A stretch of DNA of 64,000 nucleotides from positions 11,216,740-11,280,739 of the forward strand of contig JAJEKV010000008.1 in NCBI GenBank assembly GCA_021234155.1, read 5' to 3'. Under the pieces are notes generated by a model. The model was given only the letters and a program-made list of their open reading frames with translations. It ran no database searches and was not told the origin of the DNA. A program made the position numbers and the translations under genes. Origin of the DNA: Isoetes taiwanensis. Taxonomy: Eukaryota > Streptophyta > Lycopodiopsida > Isoetales > Isoetaceae. The stretch's first letter is position 1; each line of letters starts with the position of its first letter. Positions 13,860-27,057 of the stretch are shown here, piece after piece.

Positions 13860-16193
13860 TCACCAGTTAGATTCACCCATGAATCTAATCCCAGCCCAAC
13901 ATGGATGTCTCCGCATTTTTCCAATCAGCATTGCTTTTCTCACTTTTCTCACATCATCCCACCTTCCAGCTGCGGCATATATGCCAGATAGCATTATGTA
14001 TGGTGCTGCATTTCCTGGGTCCAAATAATAGACATGCTCAGCAACAGTTGGCCCTCGATCCACATCCTGGTGAATTTTGCAAGATGCAAGTAAGTCTGTC
14101 CAGATGATTGCATTTGGTTGCAATGCCATATTAGTGACAAAATCAACAGATTCATCTAGCCATCCCGCTCGCCCCAAGAGATCAATTATGCAACCATAAT
14201 GCTCTGCAGATAGTGAAAAGCAATGGTCTATACCAAATGAAACAAACGAATGATGGCCATGATCCAATAGACCAGCATGGCTGCATGCATGTAGAAGACT
14301 GACAAACAAATGTAATTGTATTAGGCCTCACACCCTCTAGAAGCATTGGTTGCAGAAGTTCAAGGGCATCACTACCACATCCATACTGTGCATATGCTGC
14401 AATCATAGCCGTCCATGAAATCACATTTCGGTCATTCATGCTATCAAATAACTTCCCTCACTATGTGGAGGCATCCACATTTCCCATAAAAGTTAACCAG
14501 GGAATTCCGGACAATGGGATCTGCCACAAACCCATATTTTTCAACGTGTTCATGAACTGCCATACCCTCTTCTACGGCTGCCAAGCTTGCACAGGCATCA
14601 AGAAGAGTGATGTACGTGACATAATTGAGTCTCATTAGCTGGATCTGCATCCTGTCAAGTAATTGTAAGGCTTCATCTAACTGTCCATTTTGAGAATAGG
14701 CTGCTTGCATTCCAAGAAATAATATCGCGCTCTTACATTTCAGCAAAATCTGTCAGCATATTGAATACTTTCACATCTGCCATACATACTAATAAGTGCA
14801 TTGGCTACAACTATCCCTAATTCAGGTCCATTAAAAAATCCACATGCATGATACATTTTACCTTCTGCTAGATCTTCTGAACCAGAACATACTCCAACAA
14901 TAATGCTGAGAGTAACCTCATCAGCCTTCACCCACTGTAGCTGCATTTGCCTGAAAAGGTACAGAGCTTTTCCACGGAAACCATGTTCAACAAAAGCTGT
15001 AATTAGTATAGTCCATGAAAACACATTCCGTTCAAGCATTTTATTGAATACCAACCGAGCATCCTTCAGGCTTCGGCATTTAATATACATATTAAGAAGA
15101 GCAGTTCCTACAATCACATCTCTGTGATGGCCAGCATCAACTATCCTGCTATGGATCTCCTTACTGTACAATAAAGATTTCAGGCACGCACAGGCACCAA
15201 CAGCTATAATAAGGGAAACTTTGTCTGCTACCATGCCTTTTGACTCCATTTGGTGCAAAAGGTCAAGAGCTTCTCTGCCATGTCCATTCTCAATATATGC
15301 TAACATCATCATTGTCCATGAAAAGACATTTTTCTGCTCGATTTTCTCAAAAACTTTCAATGCATCCCTGGGACTCCCACATTTTCCATACATTTCAGCG
15401 AGCATTGGACATGCTATGCACGAACTAAAGAAGGCAATCTATAATGTACAAACAGCTCTTTACAATGGCCCATGTGGCATTTCCTAGATGCAAACTGCTG
15501 CTGAGTTTCTTATACATAGTGAATATGCATTGAGCATTTTAGAGTCGCTTGCGAAAGAACAGTCGTACTGCATGTTATGAAGACATTGCATAGCTCAAAG
15601 ATTTTCACCATTCTCAGAATATTCAAAAATTATTACATTCCATGCTGCTACATTTAAATTTGGCGATTTGGAGAAAGTACTGTGTGCTTCCTCCAAGCTC
15701 TCGCACTTGGCATACACATCCACAACCTGCTGGTGAATGCATCTTCCTAGTTCTGAAAGTATTCCAGGGCAAGATGGCTTTGATTGTGCTGAGCATCTCT
15801 TGCAATAATGGCGTCTCAAGTTACCACATTTCGGTCTTGCAGTTGACAACATGAGACTGAAGATCACTATCAAGAATTTGCTCATGGATATGTCTACCCT
15901 GCAAAATGGCACCTGCACTGAAACATCACTTCAGAATGCTCAGAAACATGAACATATCTGGATTTAGGCTTTTATGCTTCATTTTCTTCATAGAAAAAAT
16001 GGGCCATCACCTCTTGGCTAAGTTTGACATGAGCATCTACAACGGCATTCCAGATATAGTGGGTAGGATTTGAAACCTTTAAAAATGCCCTATTTGCTTC
16101 AAACAAATTTGAAGATGAGCTAAACAGACGTATTAAGTAAACAAAGAACTCACTGAAATATGACGGGCAGATTTTGAGGTTTTTGAAGCGCAT
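13860..16193 (-). pseudogene. PLS-class PPR protein pseudogene with E-type C-terminus
   Basis: Pentatricopeptide-repeat proteins bind organellar RNA. Reading the minus strand from 16193, PPR pieces follow in order but in different frames: 15972-16193, 15595-15918, 14740-15405, 14444-14746, 14182-14439 and 13860-14309. Diagnostic phrases include NALISMYGRCES, NVFSWTILITAF, LLNMYIKC and EEGMAVHEHVEKYGF. The last piece carries the IIDLLGRAGWLDES and YIMLSGIYAAAGRWDDVRKVRKAM signatures of the L2/S2-E region, with no DYW domain. At least four frameshifts or stops separate the pieces, and introns are rare in this family, so I read it as a decayed gene. The 15595-15918 piece needs a further frame change to recover its GRHIHEQIL phrase. 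Confidence 0.85.
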
Positions 16194-16735
16194 CGCCTAC
16201 ACAACCAAGAACCATTCAGAGCAGCCCGATTTATGGGTAGAAGCCGCGGCAGGAGCCATGGGTTTATATACTCGTCAATTTCTGAACATGTGATGTAGCC
16301 GTTTCCAACAAAAATTCTCAATTCTGAACATGTGGCATAGCCGCTTCCAGCAAAAAACATCTAGAAATTTCGATGATGACAGCGGTAGAACCAAGCTGGA
16401 GCTAACTAAAAGCCAGCCTCCAAACAGATGGCCACAATCCATGCCGTTTGTCAAACCATCGAACGAACTCGCAAGTGTCAAAGCTCGAATAATCGAATAA
16501 TATCTTCGCGGACAGTTGTCTGCCTATCCGTGGTTTTTTTTTTTTTCATTTTTTTTTCGTCACCCCATCGAATCTTGGTGTGAATAAATTATATAAGAGT
16601 AGATAGAATTAGAACGTGAAAATACAGGGAGCACTCTAGATGTACTCATTAGTACACTCTATAAAATACCGCCATCAATCATATGAAAACCATAGTAAAA
16701 CAAATTTAAAAATACGAAGGAAACCCCCTATTATT
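16194..16735. other. upstream region of the PPR pseudogene
   Basis: Two near-identical phrases (TCTGAACATGTG(A/G)(T/C)(G/A)TAGCCG(T/C)TTCCA) occur at about 16282 and 16323, followed by T-runs at 16535-16558. No gene is visible. Confidence 0.4.
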
Positions 16736-17135
16736 ATGCTAGATATTCTGGCCTACTACAAATGGCAATTTATGTCCCAAAGCGGCAGCATGCAAACGGA
16801 ACCCTTGCTCCTTTTTTTGCTCTTTAAGACCTGAAGTGGGAGCATCGTTTCAAGACTCCTAAGACACGATTGGATATCAGGATGGGCTATCGTGAGGATC
16901 GCTATCAACATAGATACATGCATTTCAGATTCTATAAAAATATAATGCGAGCCAATATCAATCGAATTATCCTTCATTTGCTTTGACAATTGGTAGCCAA
17001 TGCAGACACAATATCAAATCATAATATCCTTTGTTTGGATTTAGATATAACAGAAGTCTATGCTAAAAAAGAGAGTTCAGTTGAATAATAAAACGTATAT
17101 GATCGGATGTTGCAAATCTCCTCTCTTCCTCCTCC
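16736..17135. repeat. dispersed repeat, copy A
   Basis: This matches 18345-18670 over about 300 bp, sharing phrases such as AAGACACGATTGGATATCA and ATAATGCGAGCCAATATC. The block just before it (from 16755, CAATTTATGTCCCA) recurs at about 17525. The order of blocks suggests an old duplication with a period near 1.5 kb. Confidence 0.75.
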
Positions 17136-17138
17136 ACA

Positions 17139-17515
17139 TTGCAAAACAATACACCTGATGTTAGAAATGCCAAAACTAGTCTAACAAAAGTATTTATCAA
17201 GTCTCTTCCTTACACAACGACTATAAAGTTCCTTTTCATGCTTAAAGCTTTCAATCAAACAGATTTGCACTTTTCCAATAAGAAATGCCACTTTGAACTA
17301 GCTCATGGAATCTTTATTGCTTAATGTTACGGTCCTTCATAACATATGATAGACAAAGCATTAGCTTTATCGTGGTGGACTAAATAGAATAATCTAAATC
17401 TATAAAATCCAGAACTTACTATATACCACATCTGATCTTTTTTGAACATCAATCCAAACCAAGGAAGATATAGCTACATAGATGCATCGTTGTCATACCC
17501 ACCTCCATCTATTAT
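17139..17515. repeat. diverged relative of the array unit
   Basis: About 370 bp are clearly homologous to positions 1030-1365 of array unit 1 and its two sister copies, sharing TAAGTCTCTTCCTTAC-like and GACAAAGCATTAGCTTTATC phrases. Homology stops at TCATACCCAC, exactly where the inverted repeat begins in the array. The array therefore grew from a member of a dispersed family. Confidence 0.8.
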
Positions 17516-18344
17516 GACCTACAAATGGAAATTTATGTCCCAGAGTGGCGATATGCAAAAAGGGGCATTCTTGTCGACTTCATAGCTTCGGAATGCAGTA
17601 AATCATCTTTGGAGAGGGCAAATCTGTTACCTACCCTACAATAGAGCTCAACAAATGTTAGGTTTTCTAGGAACTTATCGCTTTTCAAATGACAAACCCT
17701 TTTTTATTTTGAAAAGTCTTGCTGCCTTGTTTCAAAATTCTCCATTTTGCGATCCCCACACTTTATGTCCTCCATTGTTCATGATTTTGTCAGTTGTGTA
17801 TGTGGTGTTGTGGTGAGATGTTGATGCAACAAGATTTTCTAAAATGAAATAGATTGTTTATACATAAATAGTATGTAGGAATCGTTAGTTTAGAGGATGT
17901 GGAATTGCAAATCACTTGTTTCCATATGCAATGTAGAATGCGTGTTCACCCCATACTTTGATATCCTCATTTCTTCCTTTTGGTTTCTAGAGTTATGAAT
18001 GTAGATTGAATGGCCATAAATGGACAATAGATTGCATGAGGTTCTATATATTAATTTCTTTGTAACAATCTAGAGCTATATGTTTTATCCACTAATAGAC
18101 TTGGTCCTGGTCCCAGTATACATCTGAACAAACTATAACAACCATGTGTCTACAATCACATAACATATGCTGTTCAAAGAATACAATGCAGTTATTTCTT
18201 AGAGATTGATTTTCAATTTGATAAGATGAATAGAATGATCTTAGATAAGCATGTTCCAAATTTGTACTGATGATTTGAGGTCTACAAGTGACTTAGGCCA
18301 TGTTAATGATCTAAATGACTCACACTTCTTTTGACCCCTGCTCT

Positions 18345-18675
18345 TTTTTTGTTCTTTAAGATATGTAAAGAAGTGGGAACATCATTTCAAGAAATCTAAG
18401 ACACGATTGGATATCAACATGGGCAATCGTGAGGATCGCTATCAACATGCATTTCAGATTTTGTAAAAATATAATGCGAGCCAATATCAATCGAATTATC
18501 CTTTATTTGCTTTGACAATTGGTAGCCAATGCAGACACAATATCAACTCATAATATACTTTGTTTAAGTTCTAATATAACAGAAGTTTATGCTAGGAAAG
18601 AGTGTTCAGTTGACTAATAAAACGTGTTTGATCGGATGCTGCCAATCTCCTCTTCCTCCTCCATATTGCAAAACA
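18345..18675. repeat. dispersed repeat, copy B
   Basis: Second copy of the 16736-17135 repeat, with scattered substitutions and small indels. It ends at AAAACAATACACCAGG. The 17585-18345 stretch between the copies has no recognisable gene. Confidence 0.75.
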
Positions 18676-19147
18676 ATACACCAGGACCCCTAACCTAAAA
18701 TGAAGCTCGTTGGATCCTAAACCTTATGATTCCACTTACCACATCATTGGATCCTAAATCTTTCTCTGGATTTAATTTACAATTGGTTTGAGGGACCCTC
18801 CCTCCACCAAACAAATTTAGGGGTGATGTTTACTGATTTTTGGATTGCTTGTGACCAACAAAGCTCTGAGAATATAGATTGCAAAGGACATATAGATTCA
18901 TTCAACACCAACGTAGTGCAAGGAATTGAGTTGCAAGGGGAATGGTCAAACAAGCCTAAAAGTACGAATGGCAATTCGTACGCGTACCAAAAAAACCTCT
19001 TTTTTCTTTTTTCCTTTTAACCATTGTAATGCGTTCTTAAATCGATGACCTTGTCTGTCGATGGGTGGGACTCCAAGTCAATTGTGATAAGAAAATATAC
19101 ATTTTATATGTACTTTTATTAACTATATAAAGAACTGTACAATCTGA

Positions 19148-21757
19148 TCATGGTGAAGGGCCTGAAGGGACAATAACAATTCCCTTCTTACCCAGTTCTG
19201 CGACCACACTCTCCATTGAGGGGGGCTTGAGCCCCAAAGGTAGAGTTGTTGAAGGGTTAGAGAGGGCTTCACTGATCATTGCATCCACCAATTGCTTCGA
19301 CTGCAACAGCATAAGTAAGTGATTTCTCCATTAAAAAGGGAAACGAAGATACAGGAAAATATAAAACTAGAATACCGGATTGCTTGGAAGCTCATTGGTT
19401 GACCTAGTCAAAGTAGAATCTCCAGAGCTCGTGGGTGCATCAGCAATGAATTCGTTATCAGCAAAAGAATCTTGAGCACTGCATGCAACTGTTTTGGAAG
19501 ACTTTAGAAAGGCCTCTGTTCCTTTACCCTGTAAATAGAAAGATGATGAGTACCAGAATTTCTTGTCTATGTAGAAACCCAAACTAAAAAAACGCACCAG
19601 AGTTTGAGGGTATAAGACTGGAGTTCCAGGAACTAGGACTGGCTCAACCCATGTCTACAAATAAGAAACGGTTTGACTGAGTACAAGTACTTGAATGAAG
19701 CTTAAATTATTAGTGCAAAAAGAGACTAGTTGAATTACTCCAGGATGCTGCCACATAGTTCCATCAGGTGCTTGCCACATTGTTGGAGTCTGTGGAGGTG
19801 CATTTTGCCACATATGCATTGCTGAGTAATCAGATGTTGGATGACCCCAAACATGAAGAGGAACTGTAGGTATAAGAAGGGGTTGTCTTGGTTGAACTGG
19901 GTTTTGACTCCATCCATTTCTGGCTCTATACCATGCCCTGTTCTGCCAATTTGCAGCTTCTGCTTCTCTTATCAAAAGATGCTTTCTGTGGGAACGATAT
20001 TTCTGCAACCAAAAGCCAAGAAATTCAATATATTGTTTTCTAGGATTTCATCACAAAATGCTCTTTTGGATACCTGTAGATGGCTTGCAACATTATGCCT
20101 GGTAAGGCCCTTCACTCCCATGAGCTCTAAAATTCTTGAAGGAATAGCCTTATCCACACCTAACTGCTCCACAGCCTGAACAAATTTCCTGTGCAAATCT
20201 GGTGTCCAATCTATCTGTTCATACCTAGTACTAGGATTTCAGTTAAACGTATCATATGGCAACATTTGACATCCAATGAGTCAATACCAACACTCCATAC
20301 CTTCATTTTCTTCTTTGAGTTTGGACATTTGCTCTCCTTTCCTAATCTACTCTTCCCTTTTCCATGTTCTTGAGCTGATGTCACAGGCATCTCTATATTG
20401 TCTCCAATGCTCGTTTCCAGCAGAGAAGGGGATTTGAAGATATGTTGATCCTCCTTCCTAATGAAGTTGGTTTCTTGAGAAGAATTTAACATGTGAAAAC
20501 TGACATCCAAAGCAGAGTCTGTGTCAGACTCTGCCAGTCCAAAAATACACGAGTCCAGGTCAGTGTGCTGGGGTACTATAGCATCAGTTAGGCCAATATC
20601 ATCTAAGCTGAACTTGTAACAAAAGTCATCTTCTTCTTCTTCAACTTTAGCTTCTACCTCCAAAGGAGTGGCTTCGCTACTAATCATTTCTTCTTGCTCT
20701 AGTTTAGGATCTTGGTTTGTTGTGCTTTCTATTTCTCTGGAGTCTGTAAACAAGCATGGCAATCCAAGTCCTGTTTCTTCAATGCCATATTGCTCTTCGT
20801 CCTTGACTTTGATTTGGGGTGTCATCTCTGCATCTGATCTAGCAATTGAGGGCATGCTTGGAGATGTTAATGAATCACCTGCATTAAGAGCCTGCACAGT
20901 TTATGTGATTCTGGCAGATCTTCAAGACTATAAAATGAACAGAATTGCAAAGCAAATTTAGAGGACTGAAGATGTTAAAAGTAATGGAAGTACAGAACAA
21001 ATGGATTATGGCAAAACATGTATACACCTTACGAGCAACGTGCTGCCAAATGTTCCTAAGCTTTTCTTCCGAGACAGGCTTTTGAAGGAAGTCTGCGGCC
21101 CCCAACTATTTCAAATATCAAGGTTGCATCTTTTATATGCATAGGCTATCACAATATATAACATATAATATGTACAACAAGCAGCAGACTTACAGCAATG
21201 CTCTGCATCATTAAAGGCATGTCCTCACCATTTGACATCACTGAGCAAGAGCAAACAAAGTTAACAAAAAGTAAACTATTTTGATTACTCTAGCCAACAG
21301 AAAAGCTAGCGCTCACTTATGGTTGGAATTGTTGTGGCAGTTTTAAGGATTTTGAATCCATCCAAAGAGTCTTTTGTGGCTGCCTACAAATTGATGATAA
21401 ATAAATAAAAACTTTTGTGGCCATAACAAGTGATGCGTTTGCCATGGTAACTTACCTCCACCAGCGCCACGTGAAAAGGATTCGGTGCATTCTGCAAAGC
21501 TGCCAAGGCATCATCTGCACTCGTGAATGCACTAACTGCATCCAGGAAACTTGAGATCAAAAAACACGTTTCATTGTGGATAATTCTATAAGGCTTTTTC
21601 TCTTTCCAGAATATCTATAAAAGTTAAGGCTCTTACCAACATACTGGTAGCTTTCCAAAGCAGTCTTGATTGCATTCAGGTAGTCCCAATCTGAATCAAC
21701 AGCTAGAACCCGCAAGCCAATGGGGAAATTGTTCCAGTTCCCAAATCTGTCAAACAT
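19148..21757 (-). CDS. APRR2: APRR2-like pseudo-response regulator / GARP transcription factor
   Basis: Eleven exons join in phase with GT-AG introns to give 583 residues: 21757-21637, 21535-21456, 21383-21317, 21240-21194, 21105-21028, 20891-20301, 20214-20074, 20002-19739, 19654-19598, 19528-19376, 19300-19148. Residues 1-131 form a receiver-like domain starting [13 protein letters not shown]. The phospho-acceptor Asp position reads Glu (HVALVEAATKD) while the C-terminal Lys (FLQKPVS) is kept, so it is a pseudo-receiver. Residues 132-328 are an acidic linker. Residues about 329-380 are the GARP/Myb DNA-binding motif ([10 protein letters not shown] to NVASHLQ-KYRSH). A W/P-rich region follows, and the C-terminus [13 protein letters not shown] is characteristic of APRR2. 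In angiosperms APRR2 promotes chloroplast development and pigmentation. GTG at 21790 lies upstream in frame, but the ATG at 21757 is preferred. Confidence 0.93.
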
Positions 21758-22732
21758 ATTCAACCTATATTGCCTCTCAAAGTATGCCACCCAACTCCAC
21801 TCTGCTTATGTGTGCTAGATCCGAGCTTTGATTTTTCAGAAGAAACAAAATAAAACCCTCTTCATGGTATCCACAGAAACTTATAGATGAGCCCAAAAAA
21901 TCTTTTGCAAAGTTTCCAATCCAGTTGCAGAAAGGAATTGAAATACTTAATCATCCGCTCACGTAAGTACGATTTTCAAAGAATGAGGCGCAGCCCACCT
22001 TTTGTTGAAGAAGATTTGGCACATGGCCAAGGCATGTGGGAGCGATCACGAGAAATGGCAAAGGCATGAGTCAGCCGGAGGATAAAAATGGAGCTTAAAT
22101 TCACGGATAAGGCAGAACTCGTCGAAGAAAGAAAAGGCAGATATCACTGTAGCATCTAGTAAGTAAATGCATGTTGGAAATGGGTGTTCCTAGTTTGTTT
22201 ATGTTCCAATTTGCAAAGCTGCAAATGTCGGCTGGCTCCAGGCGCCCGTCAGCCACACATTTTTCGCATCTTCTCATCGCCAAAATGTCATTTTCTAGTT
22301 TCATCATTTTATTTTGATCATATCTTGTGAGCAAGCTTTTTATCTATTTTGCAATAACGTATTAGCTCCGTTGACGATAAAATCATTCAATTCAATTCAA
22401 TGCTTTACTCAGCTCACCATGTAGTTAATTGAGCATGAACTATTTGAGCAGAACATTAGATAGTAACAATCGTTTCGCAAATTGCAACATTGTCTAACAT
22501 AATAATGGAGTCTCATGCCTTGTGTAAGTCCTTTCACAAGTCGCAAATCATTTCTGTAGTAAATTGAACATAACTTAGGAGAGCATAATACTAGATAGTA
22601 TCATGGTATTTAGTCCTACAAGTTGCTACATTATTTGGTAGTTGTAATCGGAGTAGTTGCATTCTCTTGTTATCATTAATATTTCTATTATATAATACAC
22701 AAATTTTGTATTTGTTTCAACCATAATTCAAC
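21758..22732. other. region upstream of the APRR2-like gene
   Basis: Probably the leader and promoter of the minus-strand APRR2-like gene, but I see no convincing TATA box or named element. No coding frame of note. Confidence 0.4.
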
Positions 22733-23337
22733 ATCACGAAATGACGACATAGTGTAATCCTTTATTGGCGTCAGCATGCATGACATATAACACGACAAAT
22801 ATGCATCTGCTTTTACTAGTACATTGCACATACCCTAGTACTGATTTTCGACATCTTTTTATCGCCCAAATATCATTTTGTAGTCTAATATTTTATTTTG
22901 TTCATACTTGCTCAAAATTACAATACCTTTCACATGTTTACTTGGCTCATCATGTAGCTCATGACAAGAGAACATAACTACATGATGCTCCCTAAGCCGC
23001 ATCATGTTCTCTAAGCAGTATGCTCTTTGAGTTGCATCACGAAATGACGAAACATAGTGTAATCCTTTATTGGCGTCAGCATGCATGACATATAACACGA
23101 CAAATATGCATCTGCTTTTACTAGTACATTGCACATACCTTAGTACTAATTTTCCACATTTTTTTATCGCCCAAATGTCATTTTTTGGTCTAATATTTTA
23201 TTTTGGTCATACTTGCTCAAAATTACAATACCTTTCACTTGTTTACTTGGCTCGACAAGAGAACATAACTACCTGATGCTCCCTAAGCCGCATCATGTTC
23301 TCTAAGCAGTATGCTCTTTGAGTTGCATAACAAAGGA
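22733..23337. repeat. 305-bp tandem duplication
   Basis: Two adjacent copies (about 22733-23037 and 23038-23337) share long identical phrases such as GGCGTCAGCATGCATGACAT and ATGCTCCCTAAGCCGCATC. The second copy lacks about 15 bp (CATCATGTAGCTCAT). Non-coding. Confidence 0.88.
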
Positions 23338-23510
23338 GCATGGTACTATGTTCTTTAAATTGTTTCACAAGTATTTGTTATGGTTAATTGAACATGATTT
23401 GAGAGAGCATATGATACTGGATGGTAGTCCTTCACAAGTTGTAAAATTACTTGGTCACCTGTAATTGGAGTATTTGCATATCTCCTTTCTCGCGACTTTG
23501 GAGCAATTTA

Positions 23511-23533
23511 TCGCGACGACCTTGGCCGCCACG
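23511..23533. repeat. GC-rich hairpin, copy 2 of 3
   Basis: AATTTA, then TCGCGACGACC-TT-GGCCGCCACGA, then ACGTTTCTCTTT. The hairpin arms are imperfect, but flanks and layout match the copy at 13317. Confidence 0.65.
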
Positions 23534-23639
23534 AACGTTTCTCTTTACGACTCACTTACTGGTTTGAATTTATTTGTTTAGAATAGTGCAAAAAATGTCC
23601 TTAAATACATGGGATTTCCACATATATTTATGTCTGGTG

Positions 23640-24330
23640 TTTTAATGACATTTTGGCTACAAGTCATCTTGACGAATCTCCCAAGATTCCTAAGATTCCT
23701 TCAACATTCTCTAGAAATGCCCTTGAGATCCATTTTAATTCTTCAAGTTTTTCAAGGAGTCCCTTAGATTCTTTCAAGATTCTTTTTGATTTTTGAAGAT
23801 CCCATCAATATTCTTTTAGATTCTTTGATATTCCCTAGAAATGTGCTCGAGATCTCTTTTAAAAGAGCCCCTTAGATTCTCTCAAGATTCCTGAGATTCT
23901 CTATGATTCTCCATGATTCCAATTGATTCCATTAACATTCTCTTAGATTCTCTGCCATTCCTTTAGATACCCTCAAGATTCTCTAACTTCCTTCTGCATG
24001 GGACAACTCTTTTGAAAGCTCTCTATGAGCCAATACTCCATTATTCTGTGAATATTCCTCGACATTTCATCGACATTCTCTTAGATTCTCTGCCATTCCT
24101 TTAGATACCCTCAAGATTCTCTAACTTCCTTCTACATAGAACAACTCTTTTGAAAGCTCTCTATGAGCCAATACTCCATTATTATGTGAAGATTCCTCGA
24201 CATCTCTAAGTTTGTATGAAGATTTTTCATATTCCCTCAATTTTCTTAAAACATTCTCTAAAGTTCGTTCACATTCGTCAAGATTCTCTAGGTTTCAGTT
24301 CAGGCTTCTTAAGGTTCTCTTGAATTCAAT
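23640..24330. repeat. degenerate GATTCT-rich repeat tract
   Basis: The tract is built of loosely repeated (C/T)AAGATTCTCT-like words. Inside it, a 138-bp segment is tandemly duplicated (starts 23936 and 24074, CATTCTCTTAGATTCTCTGC). It looks like an old minisatellite and has no coding capacity. Confidence 0.75.
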
Positions 24331-24519
24331 GTCGTGATGTTCCAACACGGCAAAACAATGCCAACCAACTACCTTTGGAAACTTACCGACGAACTGAGTT
24401 CAATGACGTCAGTTGCTCTTAGTTCCAACAAATTCACTGCAAGTTACATGCATTTGAAGGAGTTTGTGAAGGGCATACTTAATGCAATATTAATTGCTAT
24501 TGGACATGTCATTTAAATA

Positions 24520-24945
24520 TACTGTGATAATTAACCATCAGGTCTATAGCGTGTGATTCGGTTTCATCCAAATCATCATGGCCTTTTCGATTAGGATGCA
24601 CAATGGGTTCAAGTCCCGTCCAGATCCTTAAATGTGATAGTACGACTTAGATAATTCATGCCCTAGTGATGTGGGCAACTCGTAATAGGGTTGGGGGTCC
24701 AGATGGTTGTCGTCACACTCCTTGGTTTCAGTCCCTTGCAGATCGATTTCGGTCCGCCCCAAATTCCTCCGATTGCAAGCCATCGAGGAGGGGGGCCCTG
24801 AGGGGAGGATAGTGTGACAATTAACCATCAGGTCTGGAGCGTGTGATTCGGTTTCATCCAAATCATCGTGGCTTTTTCGGTTAGGATGCACAGCTACCAC
24901 TCCAGAGGTAGTGGGTTCAAGTTCCATTCAGACCTTTAAATGTTC
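24520..24945. repeat. two direct copies of a SINE-like sequence
   Basis: Copies at about 24523-24640 and 24812-24945 share AATTAACCATCAGGTCT and GTGTGATTCGGTTTCATCC. Each ends in a pol III B-box-like GGGTTCAAGTYCC, then CAGA(T/C)CYTTAAATG. This suggests a tRNA-derived SINE or a repeated LTR fragment. There is no proper A box or cloverleaf, so it is not a tRNA gene. Confidence 0.5.
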
Positions 24946-27057
24946 CACATACGTAATATTTTCTTTTAAATGTTTTCTTTTTTTCAATCTTTCTTAACAT
25001 GTGTCTATTGTCATATCAGATGGTACCATTGATTATCCTTCATTAATTGTAACAACTAGGATTTCTATTTCCCTCTTTATCCTCCTGTCAATATTGGTTG
25101 CACAAGTCCACCCTGTGTAAATGTGCCACCTCTTGTAGTGGCATCACATGAGGTGCATGCATTAATTGCTGCCACTAATGAAAAGAAAATGTCTTCCTAA
25201 ATTTAGTAAAATTTTCAATGTTAGGCAATGATCAACTTAGCAATGGCCGATAGAAGCTTCCGCAGTAGGCCAGGGAAAGACACAACATCCATGGGCAAAT
25301 GAAGAATGCCATCATCAGCTTCATGGATGAAGAGAAAGATCCAGGAAGTTGGACATACGAGCGCTTGTTGTTACACATTTCATTTATTAAAGAATCAAAG
25401 TTCGTATCAAATGGAAGCACATGCTACGATGTTTACCAACATATTCAAAAGATTTCAAACTTTCCTCGCCCTTTTTATAGAGCAAAAGAAAGTATAACTT
25501 CGACAAATTGGATAAAACACAACACAACTAATGAAACTTTCATAGCAAACGGGGAAAAGGATAGCAAAGTCATGTCATTAACCTGGAAAGTTTTGGCCGT
25601 TCCATAAATTTCAAAGAGTTAACCCCAACCACATTTCTTCAACCTTAAGCATCTAGAATGAGCACTCATGAACTCTGCATGGACAAACTAGTTCAAGATA
25701 TCAAATTTATTTTCAAGTACAAGTATAGACCAATACCCAAACAAGAATGTGCATGCAATATGATTACTAAAAAGTATGACCCATAAAATACACCAATGAA
25801 GTCTTATAAAAAGTTTCTTTATAGTTGGCACAACCTAAAGGTTACTCGTTAGCGGAACTTTTTTGAACAATTTGTTATTTCTCTATAGGATGGTGCATGG
25901 CTGTAAGAGCAAGAACATCGATGTAGAATTATGATTAAGATATTACTACTAATATAATGTGGATGAGAATTAGAGATAGCAATTCGGATAGTAATTAAGG
26001 AAACCCCGTTTGAAATCCAATATGAGAATCTCTATCACAATACAAGTAGATGGAAATGGATCGTGCAAGCACGCAAACGACAAGCCGCATGGTATTGAGC
26101 CAATAAGGTCCTTGGCATAATGCATGTACCAAGTTAAACTAGATAGGAATGCGACTTTTTGGGAGAGGCACAACAACAAAATACGTATATGTGAACATAA
26201 CATGGTTCTCAAATTCAACCAACCCTAAATTAAATAGATTGCAAAGCCTTTTAAATGGTAAAGTTTGGGTTTAAGATAACACTTGTCTATGTAAAGAGGA
26301 CCTCAATTGCACCAATAACATTATGGAATAAATGAAGAACAGGAGAATGTAATCTGATACTCATTTCCATAGAGCAATGGCAGGTCTTATAGTTGTCAAA
26401 ACTACATTGAACTAGCTAATTACAAGTTACACTAAAAGCAAAAAACATGTAGAGGTGCAAAGCAACAAGTCATGCTAAAAGTAGAAAACGTTTATATAAT
26501 GGAAGCCTCGTAGGATTTACCTTTCCATATCAATATGAGCCAATATTATAAGGATTGGAGCCATGAAAGTTCATTTGAATACCACATCTCGAAAATTAGC
26601 TTGGGAAAATACTGAAGATTAGCTTGGGAGCAGTGCTGTCCCAGGACATCTAAGGAATAGCCTTTCATAAGTCTTGCCAGAGTTGCATTTTCCATGAATA
26701 GAATAGACATGGAATTGAAGTGTTTAACATCTTATTGGAACATATAATGTAATTCTCGATGCATTGCAAAGAAAGGACAAAAGAAAGGATTGACGCTTGA
26801 GACTATAGAACTAGACTTGTATATGTTGTCTTCATATACAGCTGATGGCAAAGAGAGCAATCATAAATTGACAAAATGAAATCTAATTCTGATTAAAGTA
26901 TCACTTTGCACAAGCAAAAGTGAAGTTCTTCTTGTTGGATTGCTTGTAATTCTGATTTGCAGCTCATTGTGCTAATACTAATGAAGAACTAAGCAACCTT
27001 GGTTGTAAAGATTATAATTTGTGCTGGAAGTCAATCTATTTTTTCAGCATAACTCTC
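24946..27057. other. A/T-rich intergenic sequence, no gene seen
   Basis: About 2.1 kb without a recognisable domain, RNA gene or repeat boundary. The longest ATG frame (25299-25607, plus) has no family resemblance and no splice support. Confidence 0.45.

Noticed and set aside
24812-24945. tRNA gene
   Set aside because: A B-box-like GGTTCAAGTTCC is present but no acceptor stem, A box or cloverleaf can be folded.
25299-25607. 102-codon plus-strand ORF
   Set aside because: No family resemblance, no splice support, overlapping frames equally open.
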